From assembly GCA_022059125.1 (NCBI GenBank), contig JAEUWY010000008.1, forward strand, positions 1,550,001 through 1,614,000: a stretch of DNA of 64,000 nt. The letters run 5' to 3'. This document shows, in pieces, positions 23,262-35,893 of this stretch (the stretch's first letter is position 1; each line of letters starts with the position of its first letter). The DNA is from Corynespora cassiicola. Lineage: Eukaryota; Ascomycota; Dothideomycetes; Pleosporales; Corynesporascaceae. Made by a program: the position numbers and the translations under genes. The notes under the pieces are model-generated. The model saw only the letters and a list, made by a program, of their open reading frames with translations, did no database searches and was not told where the DNA came from.

Positions 23262-23619
23262 CTCCTCCGCCTCCCCGCCGAACTCCGCACCCACATCACC
23301 ACCCTCACCCTCAGCACCCACAAAATCATGATCCTCCACACCGACCCCCTCCCACCCTCCACCTACCCACCCCTCCCATCACCCCGCCAGCACATCCAAC
23401 CTCTTCGTCCTGCCACGCGTATGCCGCCTCCTGTACGCCGAGACGGCAACGAGCGTCTACGCCCTCAACACGTGGTGTTTTGCCCTGCCGGTCGTGTACG
23501 AGAATTGGATGCGCAAGCGCAGTGCTGCGCAGAGGGGGGCGTTGAGGTGGGTGTGGGTGTGTGAGGCGAGGTGGGTGGGTACGTTTTGGGGGGAGGGGGA
23601 GGTACAGGGTGGGGGCTAG
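23262..23619 (+). pseudogene. 2EXR/F-box-like relic with frameshift
   Basis: The stretch LLRLPAELRTHITTLTLSTH (from 23262) is the usual start of the fungal 2EXR/F-box-like family. The family's next block reads VCRLLYAETATSVYALNTWC and NWMRKRSAAQRGALRW, but from 23395 in a different frame. There is no GT dinucleotide between about 23268 and 23400, so a normal GT-AG intron cannot explain the shift. The frame ends at 23619, well short of the usual domain length. The region is unusually C-rich on the plus strand. I read it as a frameshifted, truncated relic; a sequencing error is the other option. Confidence 0.5.
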
Positions 23620-24070
23620 GCGGACGAGGTGTTTTTTGAAGGAGTTGCTGGGAGGGGGGTGGGAGGGTGTTGTTTTGGAGAGGTGGGTGTTAGGGAATGG
23701 GCGGCGGGAAGAGATTATGAAGGGGGAGAGGGGGAGGGTGGAGGTTGTGTGAGTGTATTGGGCATGAGGGGGGGGATTTTTGCTGATCAGGTGTAGGGAG
23801 ATGGATGTTGATTATTGGGGGAGGGATTTTCGGGTGCCGATGCCTTTTTTGTTGTGAGGAGGCGGAGATAGATGCTATGCTATGTGAGTTACGGGTAGAA
23901 AGCTCTATGATGGGCAACGATGCTAACGGCTTTTAGGTATATAGGCTGGATTTGGTGGAATGACGCGTATGGTGTATATCTAAACGCTACTCGTATATAT
24001 TCTAACTATAATAATAATTCAATTACGATCGCAAAATATGCCCTTAGTCCTGCCGCTTAGACACTTCCTA

Positions 24071-25794
24071 TTATCTCACAGAACTCAATTTAACCATAAG
24101 AGGGCGTTTATCCATAATCAAGTAGACTTTCACTTGGTCCCAGTCTTCCATACCATCGCATAGTTTTAAGTCAAACTCCCATAGCAGCCGCGCAAGTATT
24201 ACTCGCATCTCAACATACGCCAAACTAGAATTACGTGCAAAGGTTAGCGGGTATGGTACATTGATAAATACAGGTACGTACTTCTTGCCGAGGCAATTGC
24301 GGGGGCCAATGACGAAAGGCTGCATAGCCGCCCTATCATCATCGACAAACTCCGAATCGCCTAGCCATCTCTCCGGGATATATTCCATGGGCCGCTTGAA
24401 ATTTGCAGGGGTGGTGTTTGCGGCTCTCTGGAAGATACTGACATTCGTCTGATAGCAGCGCTGTTAGTGACTTTCCATCGAAGCGCTTTGTATCTGTATT
24501 GTCGACTTACCCCCTCGGGAACGAACCTTCCGTCAATTATATCCCCACCCTTGGGTACCACTCGAGGAAGGCCAGCCTGAGCCGGGGGAATGAGCCGAAA
24601 AGCCTCATTCAAGCAAGCCAGCGTATATTCCAAACGATTGATATTGGTGAAGGTAATTTCAGAAAGGTCTGTGAAGCTTGATCGGACTTCCGCCACAGCC
24701 TTCCTCATGGAAGCAGGGTTCTGGCAGAGAAGATATGTGACAGCGCTTAAGAGCGATGCAGTTGTTTCGCTCCCAGCAACAATGAGTGTTTCAGTGTTTC
24801 CGATTAGTTCTTGGTCGGTGATGCCGCTCTCCGGTTTTATGAGGTTCGAAACAAAATCCGCGCGATCCAGTTTCGACTCTTTCCGACGTAGAGCCATCTC
24901 CTTTGTCATTTGACTGTGTGCTGTATACTTTTGAAGGGTACTCTTCGGGACAATTAAGGGGAGCAACTTAAACATAGTAGGATAGTAGTTCGCGGCCGTC
25001 GCCATTGCTATGAATTTGACGCTCTCGGGAATGAGTTTGACCCAAGGGTGATATCCGGAGTCTCTGAGACAACCGAAAGGTTCGCCAAACGCAAGATCGC
25101 CAATAATATCGAATGTGATAAACTTGGAACTGATTAGATTGATTTGTGTGAAGACCAGGAAAGAAGCATACATTAAACCAAGATACCATGTTGACCGCTT
25201 CTCCCCGGTTTGATCTTTCGCGTAAACGCTGCATCAGCAACGTAACGAAGTTCTGTATGATTGGCTCCTGTTCTCGCAGGGCCGAATCTGAGAAGCCTCT
25301 CGACATCAATTTTCGAAAATGGCCATGTCTGTTACGCTCGGCTGTTATGATGCTCGGGTGATTGGTGGGGATCTTGTAAAAAGGCGATTCCTTGGCCATT
25401 TCAGGCTTGCCTGAACGGAAACCATATATGTCCTTCCAACTTTCCGAAGAGGTATACGTCAACTCATCTGGCGCAACCCGTAAAACTGAACCGTATTCTC
25501 TATGAAGAGCCGCGATCGTTTGGGGCAGCTCTCCGCAGTACAGCTTGTAGATGTACCACAGACGAGTGGCAGCAGCCAACTTAGGGCCAGGGTAGGAGGA
25601 AAGTGGGTGGAAATAAATGCGATAGATGACTTTGCAAGCATAGAATGCGAAAAACTACACCACTTATGTTAAAACCATTATGCAACAACGAGAGGTTATA
25701 TTACCAGAATTGGGCTTGCTAAGACAAAGTAGCGCAGTTTAAAATACTCATGGCCTTGCAATGCAGTATTTCCATTCCAATCAGGTTGAGCCAT
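24071..25794 (-). CDS. Cytochrome P450 monooxygenase
   Basis: Five minus-strand exons (25705-25794, 25172-25654, 24511-25122, 24282-24448, 24071-24224) sum to 1506 nt, or 501 residues, standard for a microsomal P450. The N-terminus holds a membrane anchor (FKLRYFVLASPILFFAFYACKVIYRIYFHP) followed by the proline-rich PLSSYPGPKLAAAT. The I-helix reads AGSETTASLLSAVTYL and the K-helix ExxR is CLNEAFRLIPP. The heme-binding loop is FVIGPRNCLGKN with the thiolate at Cys447. The overall pattern resembles fungal isotrichodermin C-15-hydroxylase-type P450s, but the substrate cannot be inferred. Codons are more AT-rich than in the housekeeping genes. It is divergent from the secreted SnoaL-like gene at 26329. 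Confidence 0.92.
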
Positions 25795-26328
25795 TTTCAA
25801 GAATGCGAGTATATTGTATGATGAATGAATCAAAGATTAGCTGGAGTATTAAACCCCTGGGTGAGGTCTCTACAGACTTCGCAAAAAAGAAAGACGGTTA
25901 ATTTTATGTCTTTAAGCAAGAATCGGCTCTTCTTTCTGCTGCTGTTCGCTAGCGTAGACACAGTTTTCGGGCCAATTATTAACATACTAACGGATACAGA
26001 CTATATCCGCGCCAATAATTAGGTTTTACTAAACAAACGGACGCAAACTGAGCCCGTTCGTATTAAATCTAAAATGCAGCAAGCAATTAGACTCTGATAA
26101 GTATAATCTAACTAGTATGGATCGAAAATCTCCTATGGAGATAACACAATCTAATATGTTGGCCTAATAGATTATAAATTAGTTTTTGAATTTTACAAAC
26201 AATAGCTATCGCGGAAGCAATTTGTACTATATAAAGGCACACCAGTTATTTGAAGTGTACAGCAGCCAGCTCATCTCTCATTCAGTATCGCTCTCCACCT
26301 CAGTTTCTATTTAACGTCGCTATCTACC
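25795..26328. promoter_or_regulatory. AT-rich divergent region between the P450 and SnoaL-like genes
   Basis: The 534-bp gap between two divergent genes is clearly AT-rich. It includes a TATATAAA box at 26228-26235, 94 bp before the SnoaL-like start. The arrangement could allow shared regulation. Confidence 0.5.
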
Positions 26329-26799
26329 ATGCAGCTACTCTTAATAAGCTTATTTGCAGCTTCTGTCACTTCAATTTCTCCCTCAGTAGTAGCTGGAGGA
26401 CCTCCCTACTGTCCACCGAGACCGGCAACTGATCAACAAAAGCGTGCTATCTTCGAAGAGTTTTACACCAAAATCTACATCAACTATCAGCCATACCAAG
26501 CTTCGAACGATCATCTTGCAAGCGATTATATTCAACATAGCCCGAGTGCACTTTCAGGCCGCGACAACAATCTCGCATCACTTTCTTTTATCAACCCTGC
26601 AAACATCAACTTTACTATTCGATTTGCTGGTATAGATGGGGATATTGGCTATATCTACTCTAGAGCTGATATTAATGGCCAGGACCAGCCAAGTGCGATT
26701 GCGGATTTTCTAAGATTCAATGGAACCTGTATCCAAGAGCATTGGGATGTCGTTCAAGAGATGCCCGCGAACCGGACGAACCCTTTAACAATGTGGTAA
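26329..26799 (+). CDS. Secreted SnoaL-like / NTF2-fold protein
   Basis: An intronless frame of 156 residues. Residues 1 to about 22 (MQLLLISLFAASVTSISPSV) form a clear signal peptide. The mature part has the SnoaL-like pattern: an N-terminal helix (QQKRAIFEEFYTKIYI), then DYIQHSPSALSGRDN, then IADFLRFNGTCIQEHWDVVQ near the end. That order matches small fungal proteins of the SnoaL/NTF2 fold, which include polyketide cyclases and aldol-condensation enzymes. The residues usually contributed by His and Asp in this fold could be His (IQHSP) and Asp (EHWDV); that is inference. It may act with the neighbouring P450 on a secreted metabolite. Confidence 0.8.
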   Translation: MQLLLISLFAASVTSISPSVVAGGPPYCPPRPATDQQKRAIFEEFYTKIYINYQPYQASNDHLASDYIQHSPSALSGRDNNLASLSFINPANINFTIRFAGIDGDIGYIYSRADINGQDQPSAIADFLRFNGTCIQEHWDVVQEMPANRTNPLTMW

Positions 26800-28151
26800 T
26801 TTGAAGCCGACTCCAATAGCCCCTAATTTAGTATAAGAATACGTAAAAAATCGAATACGTTATATTGTATGTCAAAACTTTAGAAATGCAAAAGTTCTAG
26901 TATTATTAATACTGTTTGTACAGATTGTCTGTACTTGTTGTTTAGTCCTGGCCCAGCAAAGCTGAGAGAATAGGACTCCTACAGCTCTTCAGATAGTTTT
27001 TTAATAAAATACTTACTGCTTATTAATAACAGAATAAAAATAATAGAAAAAAGGAGGTAGCTAACTTATATAAGAAAGAAATCTCTGTGGGGGTGCACCT
27101 TTTTATATTAAGTCAGTTGATTCATACTATATAAGGAACTCGCACGGGGGTCTCTATTGTCTCCACTGGAGCTGGCCAATCCATAAAACCCATACGTTAA
27201 CATACCAGCACTTCAATAAATACCACCCTACCGACCAAACCCGCCCCCACCTCTGCCCTATCAAACCCATCAGAATCAATAACCTCCCCCACCTCCCCCC
27301 AGCACACACCCACACGATCCAACAGCACACATGAAAAAGTTAAAGATTCGGGGTATGTAACATTAAACCACACAACCAGCCCCCACACAGGCCGGCCAGA
27401 AACACCCACCACCAACCCTTCACCCTTAACGCACCTCGCCCAAAAACCGCCTTCCAGTCCTTCCTCCCCATCTCCCCATCACCCCATCCATCCCACCACA
27501 CCCTCCAAGGCCGCTCATCCCATCACAAACCACTCACCGCCTTCCACCCTCCCTCGCCCAAAATCAACCGAGCACGAATATCCCGCGCCCACCTCTTCAA
27601 TCCTCAGGCCTCCAAACCCAACTTTTCACGCACACCTCTCCGGCAATAGCCTCTCCGATCACCAACCCGCCTCCACACAGCCCACATCTCCATCTCCACC
27701 TCACAAAAGTGCTGAACCAGACACTTGGATTTGCAAATCGGAAAAAGAGAAGAAGAAAAAAAAAGGGTGGGAATTATGAAGGTGAGGAGGACTCGAGACG
27801 AACGATACAACGCTCCAAACAATGCAGTTGGGGAGAAAAAAAACAGGTAGTCTGCTCATGCAAGGCGGCCGTTATAATAGTAGGTAGGTAGGTTGATGGA
27901 CTAGCGGAGAGGAAAGTGAGATGCGCAAGATAGGGAGGCAGGTAGGTAGAAGCGACAAAAGTCGAGGCTCGGTGGTCGGATATCAAAGGGTCGGATAGGT
28001 TGAATCAGCGAAGAGGAAGGACATGGCGGCGGAGGGAGTGTCGGGACTCATTCGAGGAGGTCGTGACATCGGTAGGAATTCGGTAGACGGACGGATTGGA
28101 GTGTGTGTGGGAAAAAACGCCGGGGTGGGAAACAAAGGGGTGACAAAAGGT
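26800..28151. other. AT-rich then C-rich intergenic region
   Basis: From 26800 to about 27150 the DNA is strongly AT-rich with A/T runs. From 27190 to 27700 it turns C-rich on the plus strand. A minus-strand frame at 27197-27415 (GRPVWGLVVWFNVTYPES) is open but matches no family I know. I call no gene here. Confidence 0.4.
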
Positions 28152-29702
28152 CTATGGCCACCATCCCATGGTACGGTAGCTTTCTATCATCTCGTCGACC
28201 TCGACCTTGGTCATTTTCTCGCGTTGGTACCTAAAAGAAAGCCGAGTTAGTTGGTTTTTTTCCTTGGGCGTTCGCGCGCGCACACAATCTGGGAATGTGA
28301 CGTTTTGCTTGCGCTAGCTCGGTCAGGGACAAAAAGGGTGGAGGTGGGCGCCTACTTGAATCCTGTTTCCTTCTCAAACAGGCTGCCGTCCATGCTCAGG
28401 TCGGCATCCTTGAGTAGCTCCTTCTCCATGAAGGGGCTCAGGGGCGTGGATTGGCTGATGCCGGCCTTGGTCTGCAGGTCGGCCCACGGATCGAGCGTTT
28501 CGTCATTGACCTCGTCGACGACGTGGTCTAGGTTTAATCGAGCAAAGGCCGAGATCAACGTTCCGTGGAAGCCCGTCTCGATGTTAAAGGTATCGTGCAT
28601 TAGCTTCGCTGTCACACCTTGGGCTGGACGAGCATTTAACGTTAGCCCATGTCACACCTCGGACGCCGGTCCGCTGCAGGGCCCCCCTCCCAAAAAAAGA
28701 AAAAAGGGCAGAGAGAGTTGGCCCGGGGGCGGGGCAAAGGTTGGGAGAGAGAGAACTTACAAGTATTCCCATGATCCACAATGTTGAAGGTGGGGACTGG
28801 TCTGCGCGGCGGAGGCACCTTCACGTACCACTCGACACCCGTCCACAGCGCTCGCACGACATCGTCGATGTGCACCGTGTTCGTCCGGAGGTCCTCCTTC
28901 CACAGCCACCGCATTTCCTTCCCGAGGAACTGGTATACGCGCGCCATGCAGAGGCAGGTGGACAGGTACTTGCTGGTGTAGGGCCCGTAGACGTGGGCCA
29001 TGCGCATCACCAGGAGGTTCAGGCCGTCGATCTGGGCCAGGTCTTCCTCGGCCTGGAGCTTCCACTTGGCCAGCTTATTCCAGGGCTTCAACTTGTCCGT
29101 CTCCTTGCGCGGGGCTGACTCGGGCTTGTAGACCATGCCGGTGGAGATTTCGATGAAGCACTTGACCTTGCGCTTCGCCGCCTCCTTGCCCATGGTCATG
29201 GAGAGACCGAGTGAGCGCATCTTGTAGACCTCATCGTCCTGGGAAAAGCGCGTCTCGCCGCCGCAGTTGAAGACGTAGTCGAACTCCTTGCCGTTTTCGC
29301 GATCGAAGATGCGGGGAAGAGATTCTGCAGGCACGCGTCAGCTTCGGCCAGGGAGGGGTAGCAGAAGCCTCCAGCAAGAAAAAAAAGGCGCAAGACTCAC
29401 GCTCTCGCGAGGCATCGGCCTGGATGAAGCGCTCGCGCGAGCAGACCTCCTTGAACTCGGGGGCGAGCCAGGCGAGCTCGGGCAGGTGCTTGTCGACCAG
29501 GCGGATCTCAGACGCAAGCTTGTTGTCGTAGAGGTACTTTGCGAGGAAGCGGCCGGTGTAGCCTGTGGTCGGTCGAGGGGACAGGTCAGCAAAAGGCTGT
29601 CAATCAAAAAGGGCGACTCGGTGGTTCACACGCACCCAGGCCTCCGATGATCAGGACGGCTGGCTTGTCGGCCGTGGCGGGGCTGGCCGCGTCGGCTGCC
29701 AT
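28152..29702 (-). CDS. NAD-dependent epimerase/dehydratase (extended SDR)
   Basis: Five minus-strand exons (29636-29702, 29401-29562, 28761-29324, 28356-28623, 28152-28230) sum to 1140 nt, or 379 residues. The N-terminus has a Rossmann NAD(P)-binding motif, VLIIGGLGYTGRFLAKYL, split by the first intron. It is followed by the acidic end of strand beta-2 (IRLVDKHLP). Downstream blocks FDYVFNCGGETRFSQDD, IEISTGMVYKPESAP and MRMAHVYGPYTSKYLST fit extended SDRs. In these the catalytic Tyr would be in MVYKPE, although the classical YxxxK spacing is not perfect. NTVHIDDVVRALWTG is a typical downstream motif. The C-terminal MTKVEVDEMIESYRTMGWWP is on a short last exon. The natural substrate is unknown; such fungal proteins are generally predicted as sugar-nucleotide-type epimerases. 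Confidence 0.88.
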
Positions 29703-32700
29703 GGCTGAGGAATGGGCAGCGGGGTGTGGTGCAGTCGGGGAGCAAATTTTGGGAGCGAGGGCGTGGGACGTGGGACTGTATGTGTATCTGCAATCTGCAA
29801 TGCGAGAAGTGCTCAGCACGGAGCGGATAATGCACGCTGATCGCTTGCAGAGGCCGTCAGGCTGCGACGGCCTCGGGCGAGCAATGAGGTTTGGCGGAGC
29901 CCAGAGTCAGGGAACAGACCAGACGTCGTCAGGGCGCAGGCCTCAGGCGGGTTGCGGATGCAAGCGGCAGCATGCAAATGGGCATACAATAGGTGGCATG
30001 CACTGGTATGCAGCGGCCCAGGGCGTCAGTGCGCGGCAGCGGGAGGGCGAGGATGGGAATTGGGGTTTCAGGGCGCAGCGTTCAGTCCAGCGTTCAGCGG
30101 GCGTTCGTTCAGTTCGGCGGGCGGGCGGGCGGGCTCGCGGTGCGGTGCCAGGCCAGGTTCCAAGGTGGGCTGGCTCCGATGATGGCTCGATGCTGGATGC
30201 TGGACGCTGGAGGGCTCAGGGTGAGGTCGATCGCGGCAGCCGGCGAGGGCCTTTATTTGGCCGTTTTTTTCTACTATTGCCTCGCTGCCCTGGAAAAAAA
30301 CATGCCCCTAGGACGAGCCTCGTCAGGCTCTCCAAAATAGCCCATGTAGGCTCCAGTATTGGAAAAAAGAGGCCGAAGTGATAGGCCGTGGCGGGCACGG
30401 TGGAGCTGTGGCTTAACCCATGCACACCATCGAAGGGACGGCTCTTGCTCCAGGGCCTTTTGGGGCCCCTTGGGTCTCTGCCGGCGCACGCTGCTTGTGC
30501 CTGTGCCGTACGGCGCGCCCGTCGCTCGCTGCCAGGCACAGGCGCGGCGTCGCAGCGGGAGGGCTTTGGGGGGGGGGGGAGTGCGCTGCTCAACCATCCC
30601 ATCTCACACCAGCCCTATTCCCCAACAGGACGCCGGCCAAACACCACCACCACCCCTCAGCGACGCCGCTGCGGCACAACAGCTGCGAGCCGGGCGGCGG
30701 CCAAGCGACTCTACAGGCCCTCTCCCGCAGTCCCGGACCTTGAACAATGCAATCCGACCCCTTCCCTGGGCGGGGGGACAAGTCAGGGGGAGGGCAGAAC
30801 GATGCCGTCATGAAGGCCGCTGCTCACCTACCTCCAGACGGCACCGGCTGCCATGCGCTGGGCAGCACTGACGGCCGCACCCCTCAGTGTCTCCGCAGGT
30901 CGGCTCGCAGTCGGCTCGCACGCGGCGGCACGCCCATGGTTCGCTCGCCAAAGGGAGGCAGAGGGAGGAAAAAAAATAACACTACAAAGCGCGACAGCCG
31001 TGCGTGCTGGCGCCGCATTGGACGATCGCCGTCCATCTCAACGCTCGCTCTGGTTCCTTCACACCTGCATAATCCGCCTCCCACCACCGACCTCCTTCTT
31101 TAGCACCCCCTCGCCCTGCCAAACCTTCCCTACTTTTCCCGTGCTGCCCATGTCCTGAGTCGCCATTCCTCGCTTGCACCTGACGCGACCCAGCTAGCCG
31201 TTCCGTAAGGTTCAAGCCCGCCGTCATCGCCTCCGAGCTGAAGCTGGAGCTGGAGCGAGCTCCCCAAGCTCCCAAGCTTCCAAATCCCCCAAGCTCCGCT
31301 CGACGCGAGACAAGACGAGACGCCTTCGGCTCCAAGCAGGGGGCCTAGGCTTTTTTTTCTCGTTCCCGGGCAGAGGCGAATGGAAGAGGGAGAAAAAAAC
31401 CCTTTTGTCGCGCGTGCAGCGCAGGGCTAAGGCGCGTAGGGTGGGTTGACTTGCTTCGCCTGTGCGCCCTGGGGTATCTTCTTCCGCTCCGCAGATTAGG
31501 GACGCGGCACGTCACCTGACCGGCCCCCATCACGGCATCATCCGTCATCCATCAGTCATCCTCGTCCGCAGCGCTCGCTCCAAGCACGAGCAACGTCGAC
31601 GCAACATGCATCTCTCCGAGCCGCCCTCGCTACACACACCTCCCCTACTCGCCTCCCATTCCCCTCGCCCTCTTCCGCAGGATCTCCACCCCCACCGTCT
31701 CGCTATATGCGCATGCCCACCTGACATCCCACATGCACGTCCTACCCAGGTACACCTATAGCCGCCGTCGCTGCCCCCCTCCCCACCAGCACCGTTTTGC
31801 CCTGCCGTGCCCGCCATTCCCAGACCTTTCCCTCACCGCCACATCGCCCTCCATCATCCCCATCCCCCATCCTACCTACGCTCCAAACCGACCGCCAAGC
31901 ACAGACGTTGCGTTGGCCCCAAGACGAGACGGCCGCGAGGACAGGACTGGACAGGACAGGATAGGTAGGGTAGAGTACGTACTGGCGCATCAAGCGCACG
32001 CGACCGACGGAACGGACTTGCTACTCGATTGCACTGAGCGCCGCCAACAACCCTACCTACCCTGGAACGACATTTCCAATCCAATTCGTCAATGCCCCAC
32101 TCTTGCTCTGGAGGAGGGGACGACGACGGCGGCGATGGCGACAACGCTTCTTATTTCCGGCCCAGTCCTAGTCGTTGGTACACTTTACCCTCGCTCTGCT
32201 ACCTCGTATGCTCCCCGAATCGGGCATGTCGCTTGTCACTTCCCTTCGGATTCGCCGTGTGCTGTGCTATATTAACACGTGCACTTATAACATAACCCCG
32301 TCGTCGTCTGCGAACTTCACTGCATTCAATTCATGCACCGGTTCCGCTGAGCTGGCAACACGCCCGGGATCTTCCCGCACTCGCATGATGCTGCTGCAGG
32401 CCCCGGGTTAGGTTAGGCACATACATGGGAGCTAGCTGCTGGTCAGTCACAAGGCACATGATGATGCATTCGATACGTGATATTCTAATCAAGATTCCTC
32501 TGCTGTGTGATGGGTGTAAAACTCTACAGAAGGGGGTGGGGGAGAGCGGCCTGGAATGGGGCTGGGGGAACGGGAGGTAAAGTGCTAGATCCCCGATCGC
32601 TATGCATGAATAAGACATGGAAACTCGCGGGCCAAAGAAGATAGAATGCAGACCCGAATCATCCGTACAGCCCCAGGCTCCACCCTTTTTATCGCCTGAG

Positions 32701-32768
32701 CTCGCGCCCGAAAGACTCCGATGACCAAATGTAACCGCATGGAAAATACTCGAACACTGCCCAGAACT
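29703..32768. other. 3-kb gene-free region upstream of the epimerase gene
   Basis: The region is GC-rich with many long chance frames on both strands, all rich in Arg, Ala, Pro and Ser with no domain signature. It should hold the promoter of the epimerase gene and the 3' end of TOP1. I see no transposon or RNA gene. Confidence 0.45.
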
Positions 32769-35700
32769 CTAAAACTCCCAATCCTCGTCGACCGACTTGA
32801 TCGCCCAATCAAACTTCTCCCGAAGTGTCTTGGAGAAGAAGCGCTCAATCGGGACGTCGAACTTTTTGGAAAACACTACGGTGAGACGGGGGTCGATGTA
32901 GTTCTGCAAAGAGCAATGGTCAGCATCCATGTCAATGTCCTGCAGCTCCCCACAGTCCAACTTACAATCTTGGAGGTGCCAAGAGCTACCTCCTTGTTTC
33001 CTTCCTTGTCCTCCATTTGGACTCTCATCGTTTCGATGCGCTGGTTCAATTTGTCCACTTGCGTCTCGAGCTTATCAATCGTGGGGCCCTTGCCCTCGGC
33101 CTCGACCTTGCCCGTCTTGTTCTCCTTTTTGAACTTCTTTGCCAGATCCTCGGCAACTTCAAGACGCTCGTCGAGCTCCTTCGCCTTCATCTCCTTCTCA
33201 CCGTCGGCCTTGAGCTTCTCGTTGTCCTTCTCAAACTTCTTCTGAATCTTCTGGCGTTGCTCCTCAACCAACGACTCCTGGTGCTGCTTGACCCACTCAT
33301 CCGTGAGGTCCTCCGGACGAGCAAAGTAGTCGGCGCCCTTTTTCTTCTTGATCTTGGGGTCGACATCGATCATCATCTGCTTGGTCCGCCAAAGCTGATA
33401 GCGCAGGCCGTTGATCTGGTCACAGTTAGCCATGAGCCAATTAGATGTGGGTGTTTTTAAAGTACCTTCTCCTGCATCTTCTCAATCGAGCCAGCATGAC
33501 CTGCCGCAACGGTACGCTTGTGGTTACAAAGGATGGCCACCTCACGATTGGCGTCATTGTATGCCTTTACCTTCTCGGCAATCGTACCGGTAGCCTTCAT
33601 GTCCTTCAGGAGTCTAGCCATCGTCCAGGAAGCATTGTAGGTACGGAAAACCTTGGCGGTCAGACCAGGCATGTAACTAGTCAGATGTTTGTTGAGTGCA
33701 GATGTCTGGGAAGCCATTAATAAACGCAGGTGCTTTGGCAACATAGTATACTCACGGTGAGACGGTCGAAAATGTCGTCGCCTTCTGCCTTGGGCGCCTT
33801 CTTGAAGATCTTCAAGTTCTTGAACACCTGCGGATCGACCTGCACTTCGTCGTAGAAGCGGATACTGTCTTTACCCAAGAAGTCAAAAATGACATAGTTT
33901 GGCGGCTTCAATGTGATGTGTTGGTACTTGAGCGAACAGCAGCCGACAGTCTCTGCTTCGTCCTCACCCTTTTCGTTGCCCGCACGAAGAGCAAACTGGT
34001 CGATAAGGTATATGGCGGTCGCTCGTTGACGATCAGCCATCTTCTCAGACTTGAGCTCGCGCTGGTAGTCTTTGCGGATGCGGTCGATGTGCTTCTTGAG
34101 CTCGCGAGCCTTTTCGAACTTCTTGAAGTCGCTTTGACCCTTGATGTCGGAATTGGCTGCAAGCATGACGTACTTGTAGGCGCCGTTGATATTCTCTTGC
34201 CACATAGCAAGCCATGTTCCCTCCTGATCGTGCTTGACCTCTTTCCAACTGTGACCTGCAGGAGGGTCGGGAACCTTGGCCTCTTTTCCGATGTTAATGG
34301 TGATCTGCTCCGGCATGACACGCTTCTTGACGCGACCAGTCTTGGGGTGCTCTCCACGACCACGGAACAAGCTCGGAGGCTCAACCCTGAAGTTTCCTAC
34401 CTTCTGTTTGCGTCCATCCCACGTACAATACATGTAAGGGGCTTCGGCTGCATCCTTCTCGGCCTTGAGTGCCTTCTTCTCAGAAGCGGGCAGGGCTTTC
34501 TTCTTGGCGCGTTCGGCCTCGAACCATTCAAAGATAGGCTTGAAATCGCACTTCTCGAACTGCTTGATCTTTACAGTGTTGCCGTTCTTGTCTTTGCCAT
34601 GGCCAGTCTTGTCAAGAATTGCCTTGAAATCTTCAAAGAAGTTCTTGTTGAAGGTCGGGTTCTCTACGTTATGGGTGGAGTTGAGCATGCTGCCGTAGAA
34701 AGTCGCAACCTCTTCGGCATCTTTCTGGAGCGTAACGGGAACACCGTCGTAGATCAGCTTGACGTGCTTGGGTAAAGGCTCATATTCGGGCGGGAAGACG
34801 ACACCGTTATGCTCCAAGGTCGTCCATTTCTTAGTGCCGTCGCCAACGGCTTGCGCCTCCCACCAACGGTACTCTTCTTCTTCCTCATCGGCCTCCCTGT
34901 CTTGCTCGGTCTCCTCCTTGCCCTTTACTTTACCCTTCTTGACAGGAGTGGCGGATTCGGCCTTGACCTTGGTCGCCTTCTTGGCCGGCGCCTTCTTCTT
35001 TGCCAGAGGCGCATCGGAGTCAGACTCTTCCTTCTTGACGCCATTGGCGGCCTTCTTTGCAGGCTTCTTCTTCTTGGCAAGAGGAACGTCGTCCTCGCTC
35101 TCACTCTCTGCCTTGGGCTTGCGCTTGGCGGCTGCCTTCTCCTTGTTTCTGATGTTCTTAGCTTCCTTCTCAGCAGCCTTCTCGATGGATGCCTTCTCCT
35201 TTACGAGCTTTGCGTTCAAAGGAGTATCGGAATCAGATGAATCGCCAATCTGGGCTGCCGTGGCTCGCGGCGGCTTTCGGGCCCTGAGAGGGACGTCGCT
35301 GAGTTCCGATTCGGATTCTTCTTTGAAATTTTTGTTTTGCTGAGAGGTCCGTCGGCGCTTACTCTATGGGAGAGTCAGCGCACTGAAAAAAACAGAGGGG
35401 CCAGTGATGAAACGCACCAATGGTTGATCTTCTTCCGAGCTGCTCTCCTCCTTGTACGTTTTGCCATTGGTGAGGCTGGCACGAGCCTTGCGCTTCCCGT
35501 TGACGTTGCCATTTGTAGCCGGCGAGTCGACCTCCATATCTTCGACTGGGCCCATGCGGATGGAAACTCCAGGCTCGACGTGGCCGTTCGAAGGGAGTTG
35601 CTTGTCCATGGCGTTGTCGATGGTCTTTGGGATGCGCTCGTCAGATTTGGTCACTGAGCGAGACGTGTTAGCTGCGGCGAGAGGGTTGGCAGTTTGGGTT

Positions 35701-35893
35701 GGATGGCCAGGTATGATGGGAGGAAGGAAGATCAACGGATGCGGAGGATGGCGGGGGGGAGGCGGGTGAGAGGGTGGCCGTCGCGTGAGAAGTTATACGT
35801 GGAGCGTGAAACAAACGGCGATCTGTGCAAAGCCCACTTACCTCCATTCGTCCTGCCCTTCACCAGCGGGGTGTCGTCGTCAGAAGAAGACAT
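32769..35893 (-). CDS. TOP1: DNA topoisomerase I (type IB)
   Basis: This nuclear enzyme relaxes supercoils by nicking one strand through a 3'-phosphotyrosine. Six minus-strand exons (35842-35893, 35418-35653, 33756-35363, 33466-33705, 32966-33415, 32769-32903) sum to 2721 nt, or 906 residues. The N-terminal ~270 residues are charged and disordered with many Lys-rich nuclear-localisation-like runs and Ser/Glu patches. The core domain starts near [20 protein letters not shown]. Catalytic blocks are visible: [20 protein letters not shown] (Arg in RAGNEK) and [10 protein letters not shown]. The active-site motif [14 protein letters not shown] has the nucleophile Tyr864. A coiled-coil linker (about residues 730-850) precedes it. 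The C-terminus [12 protein letters not shown] matches the family end. The first exon encodes only [17 protein letters not shown]. Confidence 0.96.

Noticed and set aside
25795..27150. RIP-mutated transposon
   Set aside because: The stretch is AT-rich, but I find no element ends or transposase relics; a RIP index would decide.
29539..30381. 280-residue plus-strand frame
   Set aside because: Antisense to the epimerase's first exons and continues into GC-rich non-coding DNA.
33918..34775. 285-residue plus-strand frame
   Set aside because: Antisense shadow of TOP1; Leu-rich composition is caused by the Lys/Glu-rich sense strand.
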